From the NCBI GenBank assembly GCA_034509735.1, contig JACGWO010000007.1, positions 24,456,046 to 24,520,045 of the forward strand: a stretch of DNA of 64,000 nt. The letters run 5' to 3'. Below the pieces are notes generated by a model. That model did no database searches. It was given only the letters and a program-made list of their open reading frames with translations, and had not been told where the DNA came from. Below are positions 50,975 through 62,856 of the stretch, in pieces. This stretch comes from Sesamum alatum (taxonomy: Eukaryota > Streptophyta > Magnoliopsida > Lamiales > Pedaliaceae). Both the position numbers and the translations under genes were made by a program. The stretch's first letter is position 1. Each line of letters opens with the position of its first letter.

Positions 50975-51200
50975 ATGCTAGGTACATAGAAACAGTCGTT
51001 CAGTACAATCCTAACATGACTACTAATGGCTAACTCTAGTGATCCTACGGCCTCCGCAGCAACGGCCTTGCCATCGCCTAGCCTTAGGATCATCTCATCC
51101 TTGGTTAGCCTTCTGCTTCTTTGCAGTGCCTGCAAATCATTGCAGATGTGAGCACCACACCCGGTATCCAATACCCATGAGGCAGAATTAGTAATCATAT
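48762..51200 (-). pseudogene. pol: copia pol, first copy: protease, integrase, partial RT, cut RNase H
   Basis: The protease shows SWVLDTGCGAHIC (about 51168). The integrase has the HHCC start (WHARLGHISKD, about 50766) and the acidic triad HTDVCGP, RSDRGGEYLS and NGVSERRNRT, with 35 residues between the second Asp and the Glu, so the active site is intact in this copy. The next frame (about 50182-49445) carries the integrase C-terminus (WGCPAYIKRLVGDKLDSRSS) and the RT start (KWLEAMRSEMDSMGANKVW). At about 49603 the RT core is missing, and YVDDILLIGND follows near 49490. RNase H starts but is cut at the ATGCTAGGTAC junction at 48762-48772. Confidence 0.9.
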
Positions 51201-52082
51201 TAACTTCAACCACAAACACACCTGGGTTGGAGAGGAGTTGTGGGCACTCCCTCTTCCAATGCCCTTTCCCTTGGCAATGCATGCAGACATCATTTGCCTT
51301 GGACCGCTGAGAACCACGGTCCTTCCCTTTCCCTTTGCTCGGTCCAACCGGAGCAACAGGGACGCCCGGAGCGTGAGCAGGGGCCACAACCGTCTTCCCT
51401 TTGCCCTTCTTCCTCTTCCAGCGTCCGGCCCTCTTGCCATTCGCCTTGGAGGTCGAAGCCTCTCCTATCAATACCGCCGGCGCCGACTTGTGGGTCGTTG
51501 CCTCGTATTGGACCAGCATGTTGATCAACTCATGAATACACTTCTCAAGTCCGTTCATGTTGTAGTTTACAACAAACGGGTCAAGGATGGAGGAAGCGAC
51601 TGGAGGATCACGTCAATGTACGTGTCATTGTTGAGTCCAGCTTTAAGGTCCTCGAGTTTCTCCACTAGGGACAGCATCTTGACCCCATGACTCTGTACAG
51701 ACGCTCCTTCAGCGAGCTTGGTGCCAAAGAATGCTTTTGTGGCGACATATCTAATATGCCTATCCGGAACCGCATAAACCTCATTCATGGGGAGCATTAT
51801 GGTGGAGACGTTGTCCAGCCTCTCATACTGCTTCTGGATGTCGTTAGACATCGGAGCCAGTATGATACTGCGTACTTTCCGGTTGTCCTCATGCCATTTC
51901 TCGAACGTCAAACCTTCTTCAGGCGTGGACCCCTCCGGTAAGTTGCTCGGTGGCGGCTCGTCCAAGACGTAGCCTTGGTTCTCGAAACCGAGGACAATCC
52001 TCAGGTTTCTCAGCCAGTCCAAGTAGTTCGTTCCGTTGAATTTGTTAGTCTCAAGAATCATGGTTAACGGGTTCTTAGACAT
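51201..52082 (-). pseudogene. gag: copia gag with CCHC knuckle, frameshifted
   Basis: Capsid/nucleocapsid protein of the copia element. The ATG at 52082 gives MSKNPLTMILETNKFNGTNY, and the capsid region has DWLRNLRIVLGFENQGYVL, as in the UBN2-type gag of plant copia elements. A frameshift near 51560 (after LQSLPPSLTRLL) leads to a second frame with HELINMLVQYEA, a Lys/Arg/Gly-rich basic stretch and the zinc knuckle CMHCQGKGHWKREC (about 51285-51244). The knuckle is complete (CX2CX4HX4C). Without the shift it would run into the protease as one polyprotein, as usual for this superfamily. Confidence 0.88.
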
Positions 52083-53850
52083 ATCTACATTAATGAAAAT
52101 GTAAAGCAGAAATTAGCAGATGATGGTAATATTATTGTTCAAGTTGAAGAATTGGTCTTTTAGTCTTTAACCCTCCCACTATTTATACGAAAGTCAGCCA
52201 CTCTCAAGCGGAGTTTCGGGAAACCATTTCCTAGTGGGCTTGGGATCCACAAGCGTAATCTCCATGCCCCGCTTTTTACGATTCACATGAAGAAGACCTT
52301 GTGGGAGATATCCAATATCATTCTCATCCAATGAGATTCCCAAGATATTTTGCCTCACCTATTCACATGGTCCCGAGGACTCCAAGCGAACCATGTTACT
52401 CAGTGTTGGGCCCGACCCATCAACCAAATCATGCCTCAAACTGTCGCCCCCCACGACTCGTGAGACAGGGAAACAGCTAGCGCAGTCTTTTTGTTCACAA
52501 CAATAGTGCAGCTTTCCCCTAGTCCAAGTGTGCCACGACTCGTGAGACCACACTTGGGTAGTGGTAGCTTCCTCACCACATTGCTGTGGATGGAAGGCTC
52601 GGACAGACCAAAATACCATTTTGATCCAAGTCCGTTCTGGGCCTAATATTTAATTTGGTCCAACCAAATGAGAGTTTAAGTGTGACCGAGACCTCATCAC
52701 ATTATGGTGTTTTAGCATGCATAAATATCCAATATTTAAAGCGATAAATAAATACGCCGCATGCAGAAAACATAGCATACCCCTGTTAGGATGATCACAA
52801 GCCCAACCTATGCGACCCACTGAGCCCGCAGTGAGTCTATGGTCTGTCTAGGGTGGTCCTAAATTATTACAATAATAATAAACCCAGTGTCATTCCAATG
52901 GGCCTTGTAGTGCTCTTGTTTCACGCCTTGATGCTCCTCCTTGGGGTCTCCGACTCCAATTGCTTGTTAAAATTGAAACCTCACCAATCCTATCTACTCT
53001 CATTACAACTGAAAGTAATACATCGGTAATAAAGAAAACAAGCCTTAACATCATGAGGCTGAAAATACGGGAGATGATAGTCCCAAAAACAAGAGGCACG
53101 CAGGCCCCACCCAACAGAAAATAAATAAACATTCATTCATCCATACACAAGGTCTAGGGCTTTTGTGATCATCCCATGTTGATTCCATCAACTCACATAT
53201 AACATAATTATTCCAAATAATCATGCAATAAAACCAATGGATATTCCAAATATCCAAGTGATGTCCAACATCACAAAAGCATAAACATATAAATAATATG
53301 CAAAATTCAAATTTCAAATTTAATGGACATTTTTACACAATGCATCCAATGCATGTATTAATCCCAAATTAATTAAGCAAATTTAATTCAAGGAATAATC
53401 CAATTATTCCAAAAATCAAAAATGCAAAATTAATATATTTTCAGAATATTATGTAGAAAATACAGAAAATCGAATTTTTCGGAAAAAGTCGAAAAACGGC
53501 ACAAAACGGCCCAGCCGTTGTGCTAGCCGGCCGACCGCGCGCACAGGGCAGCGCGCGCGCTGGCCGAAGCTCAGCGCCCCTGCGCGCGGCCACTGCCGGC
53601 CCGACCAAAAATTTTTTTTTTTTGTTTTTTTTTTTTTAAAACTGTTTCAGCACAATAACATTAATATTATTCTGAAAATAAGCATGCAATTTTAGATCCA
53701 ATCTAACAAAATTAAGCATGCCAAAAGTCCATTAAATCCAAACAATTGAATCATCATATTATTCATATATTTATGTAATCTAACATGCCAATAAAGCCAT
53801 TTAAAAGCAAGTAGATCATGCCAAACACATAGATCTATGCCCCTTACATC
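52083..53850 (-). other. copia leader with GC-rich island, no gene
   Basis: A long non-coding leader of about 1.77 kb between PBS and gag. It is mostly AT-rich, but 53508-53606 is sharply GC-rich, with GCGCGCGC runs and GCCGGC repeats, next to two T-runs at about 53611-53637. No protein similarity is seen. Confidence 0.7.
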
Positions 53851-53869
53851 GAACCGGGCTCTGATACCA
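53851..53869 (-). other. copia primer-binding site, initiator tRNA-Met
   Basis: On the minus strand TGGTATCAGAGCCCGGTTC lies two bases inside the 5' LTR end. This is the standard plant PBS complementary to initiator tRNA-Met. Confidence 0.92.
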
Positions 53870-53871
53870 CT

Positions 53872-55695
53872 TGAAGGACAAGCGGATCCGCCCGGGAGCG
53901 CGAGCGGAAGCGAGAAAGGCGAGATAAGTGCGTAAATTTAAATCAAATTCAAAATACGCGAATCCCAAGGGGTGTACCCTTGGGTGCTCAACCGGGCGTT
54001 CGATGTAGGATGTGTAAATATTAAAACATATATTTAAACACATAGGGCATAGATATACAAATGAAATCAATCAAAGCGTAATAAACCGTTACCTTTGATT
54101 GTTTAGCGTATGCTCCCGGCTACTAGCGTTGTTCCTTCTCCGGAATGCTCACGAAATCCAAACGTATGGATTCTCCAAAGGTGATCCACACCACACAGGA
54201 AGAAACACACGTTCTTCTTGCTAGAAAAGAACGGGTTTAGGAAAGAATCGGTTTAAGAGAAAAACACTATGAATTAGTGTTCTCTTAAACCTACTTTGTT
54301 CTTCTTCTTGATTCAAAATCAAGTGAAGAACACAAGTGTAAGAGAGGGAGGGAGCACGAAATTTTGAGAGAGAGGAGAGGATTTTTGTCTTCTCTTTTTC
54401 CTAGAAAAAGATGAATAATGAATCACTTATGCTAGGTGTGTTGTATATACTCCTATATATACATAATTAATGTGATTATTGAAATGTGTCTATTTCATCC
54501 AAGGATGTCTAGATTCATTCCAATCAATCACCATCAATTCTTCAATCAAGCCTACCAAAATTTATGGTATGATCAAATCATACCAAAAAGGAAGAGCTTG
54601 ATTGGAGTTGATTTGTCTCTTTCCAAAAGAGACAAGTCAACATACCACCTAGCATGAAACATGGCTAATTTTGCTTCCTCCAAGGGAGCATGTCGGCCAT
54701 GTTTAATTAAGGGAAGAAGTCCAACTTCTTCCTATTCCAAATTAGGAATTATTTCTCCTCTCGGGTATAATTTAACGGATCGGGTTTTATCGTAATCCAA
54801 TTACGACGAACTCAACATTAAATCTAATTTAATGTCCACTTAAATTATTCCCATTGATCTTTTAATCCAATTAAGAGATCCAACGTCTCAACATCTCAAC
54901 TTTCCATATTTAATCGAAAATCCAATTTATCGATTAAATGAAAGCCCGATACAATATCGGCCCGTCCATCCAATGGACTTTCCCTTAAGTAATCCAATTA
55001 CTTATTTTATCCTTCGAGATTGACTCCAAGTCGATCTCTCAACCTCCTCGGTGATTTGTGTGTGACCCTTTAGGTTCACCCTCAGCTAGACTTGGGCCCG
55101 TGTCCCACAAGGGCCCGTTACCATGGGTGGCCGTCTAGCAACGGTCCATGGCACTAGAGACTAGGTGAATTGGCGTTAATATTTAGGCACCGATTCCGTA
55201 CGGGTACGATCCTTCCGTCTACCGTCTCCCGGCCTTAGTCTAGGGTATGGAATTGGGCGTCGGTTCCCATCCTTGACTAGGCATCTATGCTTAATACTCG
55301 AGACCACGTATGCTTCATTGCATCGACACAGGAAACCATTCCCTGTTCGACCAACCACTGTGGCCACAGCTTCAAACAGCATGTACGTGTCTCCGAGTGC
55401 ATAGGAGATACCTCTGTCATATACTGACAGGGGACGGATCCTCTTCTTGGAATCCACCGTCCTCGCTACACATTCCGACTGCACTGGACAAGGCTTATAA
55501 TGATCATCTTACAGAATGATCACCTCTCGCCAGATCCAAGATACAGCCGTCCTGTGCACGTGACTGCCATGATTCCTCAAGTCTGAGGATTACTCCCGTA
55601 CTATCGGAACCGAGGAAAACCTATCATACCGACCAAGCCTCCAAGGCTTCCATATGATGATCCCCGCGAGTCAGTCCAGTCGGCTCGACCCCAGT
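53872..55695 (-). repeat. copia 5' LTR, truncated
   Basis: Matches 44083 to about 45908 of the intact LTR almost base for base, with differences such as AAAGCGAGGAAA versus AAGGCGAGATAA near the inner end and a 2-bp GT indel near 54437. About 410 bp of the outer (U3) end are missing. A nine-base filler CCCCGCGAG (55696-55704) then joins it to satellite. Confidence 0.92.
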
Positions 55696-55704
55696 CCCCG
55701 CGAG

Positions 55705-57955
55705 TACATGCCGAATACCATACACAATTGTAAGAAACACCTTGTGCTTTCAGTTCTTATCATTGATTGATAGATGACACAGTTATGGCTATAAATATAT
55801 TCGTATTTACTCTAATAATCAATATTAAAGCCACTCTTCAATTATATGACTAGGACTGCATGTTATTCAATATAAAAATGCACTAGGATACACCTTGTGT
55901 TATCAGTTGTTATCATTGACTGATAGATGACTCCTTTTTTACTATAAATATATTCGTATTGACTCTAATAATCAATATTACAGTCACTCTTCGATTATAC
56001 AACTAGGACACCATCTTATTCAACATAAAAATGCACTAGGAATACATTTCTAACGCTCTTTCGAGCCATGGACTCAGCTTTGTACCTTTGCAGAACGACA
56101 AACTACTTTAAACAAGTTTAGACCCTAATGCACTTTTATCTTTGCCATATCGAGGGTTTGGAGAACCTTCATAATCAATCGCACGTCCGGATACATGCCT
56201 AATACTCAACACAATCGTAGAAAACACCTTGTGCTTCAGTCCTTAGCATTGACTGACAGATAACTCATTTTTGGCTATAAACATATTCGTATTGTCTCTA
56301 ATAATCTATTTTAAAGCCACTCTTCGATTATATGACTAGGACTCCATCTTATTCAACATAAAAATGCACTAGGAAAACATTTAAACACTTATTCACTTTT
56401 ATCATTGCCATGTTGAGAGCTTGGTCAACCTTCGTAAACAATCGTACGTCCGGATACATGCCTAATACTCAATACAATCGTAGGAAACACCTTGTGTTTT
56501 CAGTGCTTATCATTGACTGATACATGGCTCATTTCTGGCTATAAATATATTCGTATTGACTCTAATAATCAATATTAAAGCCACTCTTCGATTATAAAGC
56601 TAGGACTCCTTGTTATTCAACATTAAAATGCACTGGAACTACATTTATAACACTCTTTTGAGCCATGGACTCATCTTTGTGCCTTTGCGCACCAACAAAC
56701 TTTATACAAATTTAGACACTAATGCACTTTTATCTTTACCATATCGAGGGCTTCGAGAACCTTCATAATCAATCGTACGTCCGGATACATGCCTGATACT
56801 CAACACAATCGTAGGAAACACCTTGTGTTATCATTCGTTATCATTGACTGATAGATGAGTCATTTTTGGCTATAAATATATTCAAATTGACTTTATTAAT
56901 CAATATTAAGGCCATTCTTCGATTATACGACTCGGACTCCATCTTATTCAACGTAAAAATGCACTAGAATTACATATAGAACACTCTTTCGAGCCATGGA
57001 CACAGCTTTGTACCTTTGCACAATGACAAACTGCTTTAAGCAAGTTTCGACATTAATGCACTTTTATCTTTGCCATATCGAGGGCTTAGAGAACCTTCAT
57101 AATCAATCGTACGTCCGGATACATGGCTAATACTCAACACAATTGTAGGAAACACCTTGTGCAATAAGTCCTTATCATTGACTGGTAGATGACTCATTTT
57201 TTGCTATAAATATATTCGTATTGACTCTGATAATCAATATTAAAGCCACTCTTCAATTATACGACTAGGACTCCATCTTATGCGACATAAAAATGCACTA
57301 GAATTACATCTAGAACACTCTTTTGAGCCATGGACTCTGCTTTGTACCTTTGCGCAACGACAAACTCATTTAAACAAGTTTAGAGACTAATGCACTTTTA
57401 TCTTTGCCATATTGAGGGCTTGGAGAACCGTCATAATCAATATACGTCCGGATACATGCCTAATACTCAACACAATCGTAGGAAACACCTTGTGCCTTAA
57501 ATCCTTATCATTGACTGATATATTCTTATTGACTCTTATAATCAATATGAAAGCCACTCTTGGATTATATGACTAGGACTCCATGCTATTGAACCCTAAA
57601 ATGCACGAGGACTACATCTAGAACACTCTTTTTAGCTATGGACTCATCTTTGTACCTTTGCGCAAAGACAAAGTCCTTTAAACAAAATTAGACACTAATG
57701 TACTTTTATCTTTGCCATATTGAGGGCTTGGAGAACCTTCATAATCAATCGTACATCCGGATACATATGCCTAATACTCAACACAATCGCAGGAAACACC
57801 TTTTGTTTTCAGTCCTTATCATTGACTGATGGATGACTCATTTTTGGCTATAAATATATTCGTATTAATTCGAATAATCAGTATTACAGTCACTCCTCGA
57901 TTATACGATTAGGACTCCATCTTATTCAACATAAATATGTACTAGGACTACATCT
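55705..57955 (+). repeat. 334-bp satellite array, fourth block
   Basis: About six to seven monomers, some shortened (near 55850-56000 and 56385), resuming at TACATGCC, a different monomer phase from the one left at 44082. It ends next to the solo LTR with an aberrant CTACATCTTATTCG where CTACATCTAGAACAC is usual. Confidence 0.9.
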
Positions 57956-57965
57956 TATTCGTCCA

Positions 57966-58555
57966 TGTGCAGCCTTGTGGTCAAAGAAGACTTCTGAATT
58001 ACATTCAAAGTGCATTTCTCACATACAAAACACCAATTTTCGGATTCACATGGAAGTCAAAGAGTTTTACTCGTTTTTTGACCAAAAATGCATAGGTTTT
58101 AGTCATATTTTGACTAATTATTGAATGTACATCCACCAAGGAGTCACTTGGGGATATGTGTGGTCAATTTGGAAGTGTTTTAGGCCTATAAAAGGCATGT
58201 ATCAGCATGCAAACGGGAACAACCAAGAAGATATCCAAGTTTAAGAAATATTGAGAGAGTTCTCATATTTTGGAGAGTTTATATTCTATTTTCAGCTTTA
58301 GTGAAACCTTGCTTTGTCAATCTAGCATATTAGGTTGGTGATTCAAATTCACAAAGCCCCCAATTCGTGCTCGACCCAAGTGTGTCATTGTGTGGATTGG
58401 TTTATTCGTGCTCGTGGTTGGTTGAATGTTCTAAGTAGCAGGTCACGTTCTAAATAACGTTGGTTGGCTATTTGCATTCCTCAGGTCACGGACCTTTTTA
58501 TCCATTGCAAACCTACGTCGTGAAGATCGGGCCACCCATCGTCAATACCATATCA
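57966..58555 (+). mobile_element. gypsy-like solo LTR in satellite
   Basis: About 590 bp unlike the satellite, starting TGTGCAGCC and ending CATATCA, with TATAAAAG at 58187-58194. The layout resembles the LTR at 3340-3864 (GCCTATAAAAGG box, ATCA end), suggesting a related Ty3/gypsy family, but the sequences differ widely. The flanks GTCCA and GACGC do not match, so no target duplication is visible. The left edge is uncertain by about 10 bp. Confidence 0.65.
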
Positions 58556-61500
58556 GACGCCATCTTATTCAACATAAAAATGCACTAGGAATACATTTAG
58601 AACACTCTTTCGAGCCATGGACTCAGCTTTGTACCTTTTCGCAATGACAAACTCATTTAAACAAGTTTAGACACTAATGCACTCTTATCTTTGCCATATC
58701 GAGGGCTTGGAGAACCTTCATAATCAATCGTTTGTCCGGATACATGCCAAATACTCAACACAATCGTAGGAAATACCTTGTGTTTTCTGTCCTTATCGTT
58801 GACTGATAGATGACTCATTTCTGTCAATAAATATATTCGTATTGACTATAAATAATCAATATTAAAGCCACTGTTCGATTATACGACTAGAACTCCATCT
58901 TATTCAACATTGAAATGCACTAGGACTACATCTAGAACATTGTTTTGAGTCTTCTATCAGCCAATGACAAGGACTGACAACACAAGGTGTTTCCTACGAT
59001 TGTGTTGAGTATTAGGCATATATCCGGACGTACGGTTGATTATGAAGGTTCTCCAAACCGTCAATATGGAAAAGATAAAAGTGCATTAGAGTCTAAACTT
59101 GCTTAAAGGAGTTTGTCGTTGCGCAAAGGTACAAACATGAGTTCATGAATCTAATTATCAATATTAAAGCCACTCTTCAATTATATGACTAGGACTCTAT
59201 CTTATTCAACATAAAAATGCACTAGTACTATATCTAAAACACTCTTTTGAGCCATGGACTCAGCTTTGTACCATTGCAGAACGACAAACTCCTTTAAACA
59301 AGTTTAGACACTAATGCACTTTTATCTTTGCCATATCGAGGGCTTGCAGAACCTTCATAATTAATCGTATGTCCGGATACATGCCTTATACTCAACACAA
59401 TCGTAGGAAACACCTTGTGCTTTCAGTCCTTATCATTGACTGATAGATAACTCATTTTTTGCTATAAATATATTCGTATTGGCTCTAATAATCAATATTA
59501 AAGCCACTCTTCGATTATACGTCTAGCACTCCATATTATTCAACATAAAAGTGCACTAAGATTACATCTCGAACACTCTTTCTAACCATGGACTCAGCTT
59601 TGTACCTTTGCACAACGACAAACTCCTTTAAGCAAGTTTAGACACTAATGCACTTTTATCTTTGCCATATCAAAGGCTTGGAGAACCTTCATAATCAATC
59701 GTACATCCGGATACATGCCTAATACTCAACACAATCGTAGGAAACACCTTGTGCATTCAGTCATTATCATTGACTGATAGATGACTCATTTTTGGCTATA
59801 AATATATTCGTATTGACTCTAATAATTAGTATTAAAACGACTCTTCGATTATACAACTAAGACTCCATCTTATTCAACATAAAAATGTACTAGGAGTACA
59901 TCTAGAACACTCTTTTGAGCCATGGACTCAGCTTTGTACCTTTGCGCAAGGCCAAACTCCTTTAAACAAATTTAGACACTAATGCACTTTTATCTTTGCC
60001 ATATCAAGTGCTTGGAGAACCTTCATAATCAATCGTACGTCCAGATACAGGCCTAATATTCAACACAATCGTAGGAAACACCTTGTGCTTTCAATCCTTA
60101 TAATTGTCTGATAGATGACTCATTTTTGGCTATAAATATATTCGTATTTACTCTAATAATCAGTATTAAAGCCACTCTTCGATTATACGACTAGGACACC
60201 ATCTTATTCAACATAAAAATGCTCTAGGAATACATTTAGAACACTGTTTCGAGCCATGGACTCAGCTTTGTACCTTTTCGCAACGACAAACTCCTTCAAA
60301 CAAGTTTAGACACTAATGCACTTTTATCTTTGTCATATCGAGGGATTGGAGAACCTTCATAATCAATCGTACATCCGGATACATGCCTAATACTCAACAC
60401 AATTGTAGGAAACACCTTGTGCTTTCAGTCTTTATCATTGATTGATAGATGACTCATTTTTGGCTATAAATATATTCGTATTAACTCAATAATCAATATT
60501 AAAGCCACTCTTCGATTATATGACTAGGACTGCATGTTATTCAAGATAAAAAATGCACTAGAAAACACCTTGTGCTTTCAGTCCTTATTATTGATTGATA
60601 GATGACTCATTTTGGGCAATAAATATATCCGTATTAACTCTAATAATCAATATTAGAGCCACTCTGCAATTATATGACTAGGACTGCATGTTATTCAACA
60701 TAAAAATGCACTTGGAAACACCTTGTGCTTTCACTCCTTATCATTGATTGATATATCACTCATTTTGGACTATATATATATTCGTATTGACTCTAATAAT
60801 CAATATTAAACTTGTGTTACCAGTTGTTATCATTGACTGATAGATGACTCATTTTTTGCTAAAAATATATTCGTATTGACTCTAAAAATCAATATTAAAG
60901 CCACTCTTCGATTATACAACTAGAACGCCATCTTATTCAACATAAAAATGCACTAGGAATACATTTCGAACACTCTTTCGAGCCATGGACTCAGCTTTGT
61001 ACCTTTGCATAACGACAAACTCCTTTAAACCAGTTTATACACTAATGCACTTTTATTTTGCCATATCGAGGGCTTGGAGAACCTTCATAATCAATCGTAC
61101 GTCTGGATACATGCCTAATACTCAACACAATCGTAGAAAACACATGTGCATTCAGTCCCTATCATTGACTGATTGATAACTCATTTTTGTCTATAAATAT
61201 ATTCGTATTGACTCTAATAATCTATATTAAAGCGACTCTTCGATTATATGACTAGGACTCCATCTTATTCAACATAAAAATGCACTAGGACTACATGTAT
61301 AACACTCTTTTGAGCCATGGATTCAGTTTTGTACTTTTACACAACGACAAACTCCTTTAAACAAATTTAGACACTTATTCCCTTTTATCTTTGCCATATC
61401 GAGGGCTTGGTCAACCTTCGTTATCAATCGTACGTCCGGATACATGCCTAATACCCAACACAATCGTAGGGAAACACCTTGTGCTTTCAGTCCTTATCAT

Positions 61501-62856
61501 TGACTGGTAGATGACACATTTTCGGCTATCAATAAATTCGTATTGACTCTAATAATTAATATTAAAGCCACTCTTCGATTATACGACTAGGACTCCATCT
61601 TATTCAACACAAAAATGCACTAGGATTACATCTAGAACACTCTTTTGACCCATGGACTCTTCTTTGTACCTTTGCGCAACGAGAAACTCTTTTAAACAAG
61701 TTTAGAGACTAATGCACTTTTATCTTTGCCATATCGAGGGCTTGGAGAACCTTCATAATCAATAGTACGTCCGAATACATGCCTAATACACAACACAATT
61801 GTAGGAGACACCTTGTGCTTTCAATCCTTATCATTGACTGATATATAACTCATTTTTTGCTATAAATATATTCGTATTGACTCTTATAATCAATATTAAA
61901 CCCACTCTTCGATTATATGACTAGAAATCCATTTTATTGAACATAAAAATGCACTAGAACTACATCTAGAACACTCTTTTGAGCCACGGACTCAGTTTTG
62001 TACCTTTGCGCAACGACAAACTCTTTTAAACATGTTTAGAGACTAATGCACTATTATCTTTGACATAATGGCTTGGAGAATCTTCATAATAAATCGTACA
62101 TCCGGATACATTCCTAATACTCAACACAATCGTCAGAAACACCTTGTGCTTTCAATCCTTATCCTTGACTGATATATAACTCATTTTTCTCTATAAATAT
62201 ATTCGTATTGACTCTAATAATCAATATTAAAGCCACTCTTTGATTATATGACTAGTACTCCATCTTATTCAACATAAAACTGCACTAGGATTACATCTAG
62301 AACACACTTTGTAGCCATGGACTCAACTTTGTACCTTTGCACAATGACAAACTCCTTTAAGCAAGTTTAGACACTAATGCACTTTTATCTTTGCCATAAC
62401 GAGGGCTTGGAGAACCTTCGTAATCAATCGTGCGTCCGAATACATGCGTAATACTCAACACAATCATAGGAAACACCTTGTGCATTTAGTCCTTATCATT
62501 GATTGGTAGATTTCTCATTTTTGGCTATAAATATATTTGTATTGACTCTAATAATCAGTATTACAACGACTCTTTGATTATACGACTAGGACTCCATCTT
62601 ATTCAACATAAAAATGCCCTAGGAGTACATCTAGAACACTATTTTGAACTATGGACTCAGCTTTGTACCTTTGCGCAAGGACAAACTCCTTTAAAACAAA
62701 TTTAGACACTAATGCACTTTTATCGTTGCCATATCGAGGGCTTGGAGAACCTTCATAATCAATCGTACGTCTGGATACAGGCCTAATATTCAACACTATC
62801 GTAGGAAACACCTTGTGCTTTCAATCCTTATAATTGACTGATAGATGACTCATTTT
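58556..62856 (+). repeat. 334-bp satellite array, fifth block
   Basis: About thirteen monomers, including one inverted in place (58952-59147) and a double short-monomer module at 60522-60830. It ends at the poly-T of LINE-B copy 2 within the GATGACTCATTTTT stretch of a monomer. Confidence 0.92.
58952..59147 (-). repeat. inverted satellite segment
   Basis: This stretch is the reverse complement of monomer positions about 65-260, from CATGGACTCAGC to GATAGATGACTC: it reads CTATCAGCCAATGACAAGG through GCAAAGGTACAAACATGAG. Forward satellite resumes at AATCTAATTATCAATATTAA. All other monomers checked run in the + direction. Confidence 0.92.

Larger units (their letters stand above)
44083..55695 (-). 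mobile_element. Ty1/copia element, rearranged, right LTR truncated
   Basis: A reverse-strand copia element. In its own direction it has a 5' LTR (53872-55695, missing its outer part), PBS, long leader, gag, protease, integrase, a partial RT and RNase H, a second copy of pre-integrase to RNase H, a polypurine tract and an intact 3' LTR (44083-46318). The two LTRs are nearly identical over most of their shared length, with only scattered differences, so insertion was fairly recent. The Angela-like assignment rests on domain impressions only. Confidence 0.93.

Noticed and set aside
57956..58556. Host gene promoter at the TATAAAAG near 58187
   Set aside because: No gene follows, and the LTR-like ends and resemblance in layout to the gypsy LTR at 3340-3864 explain it better.
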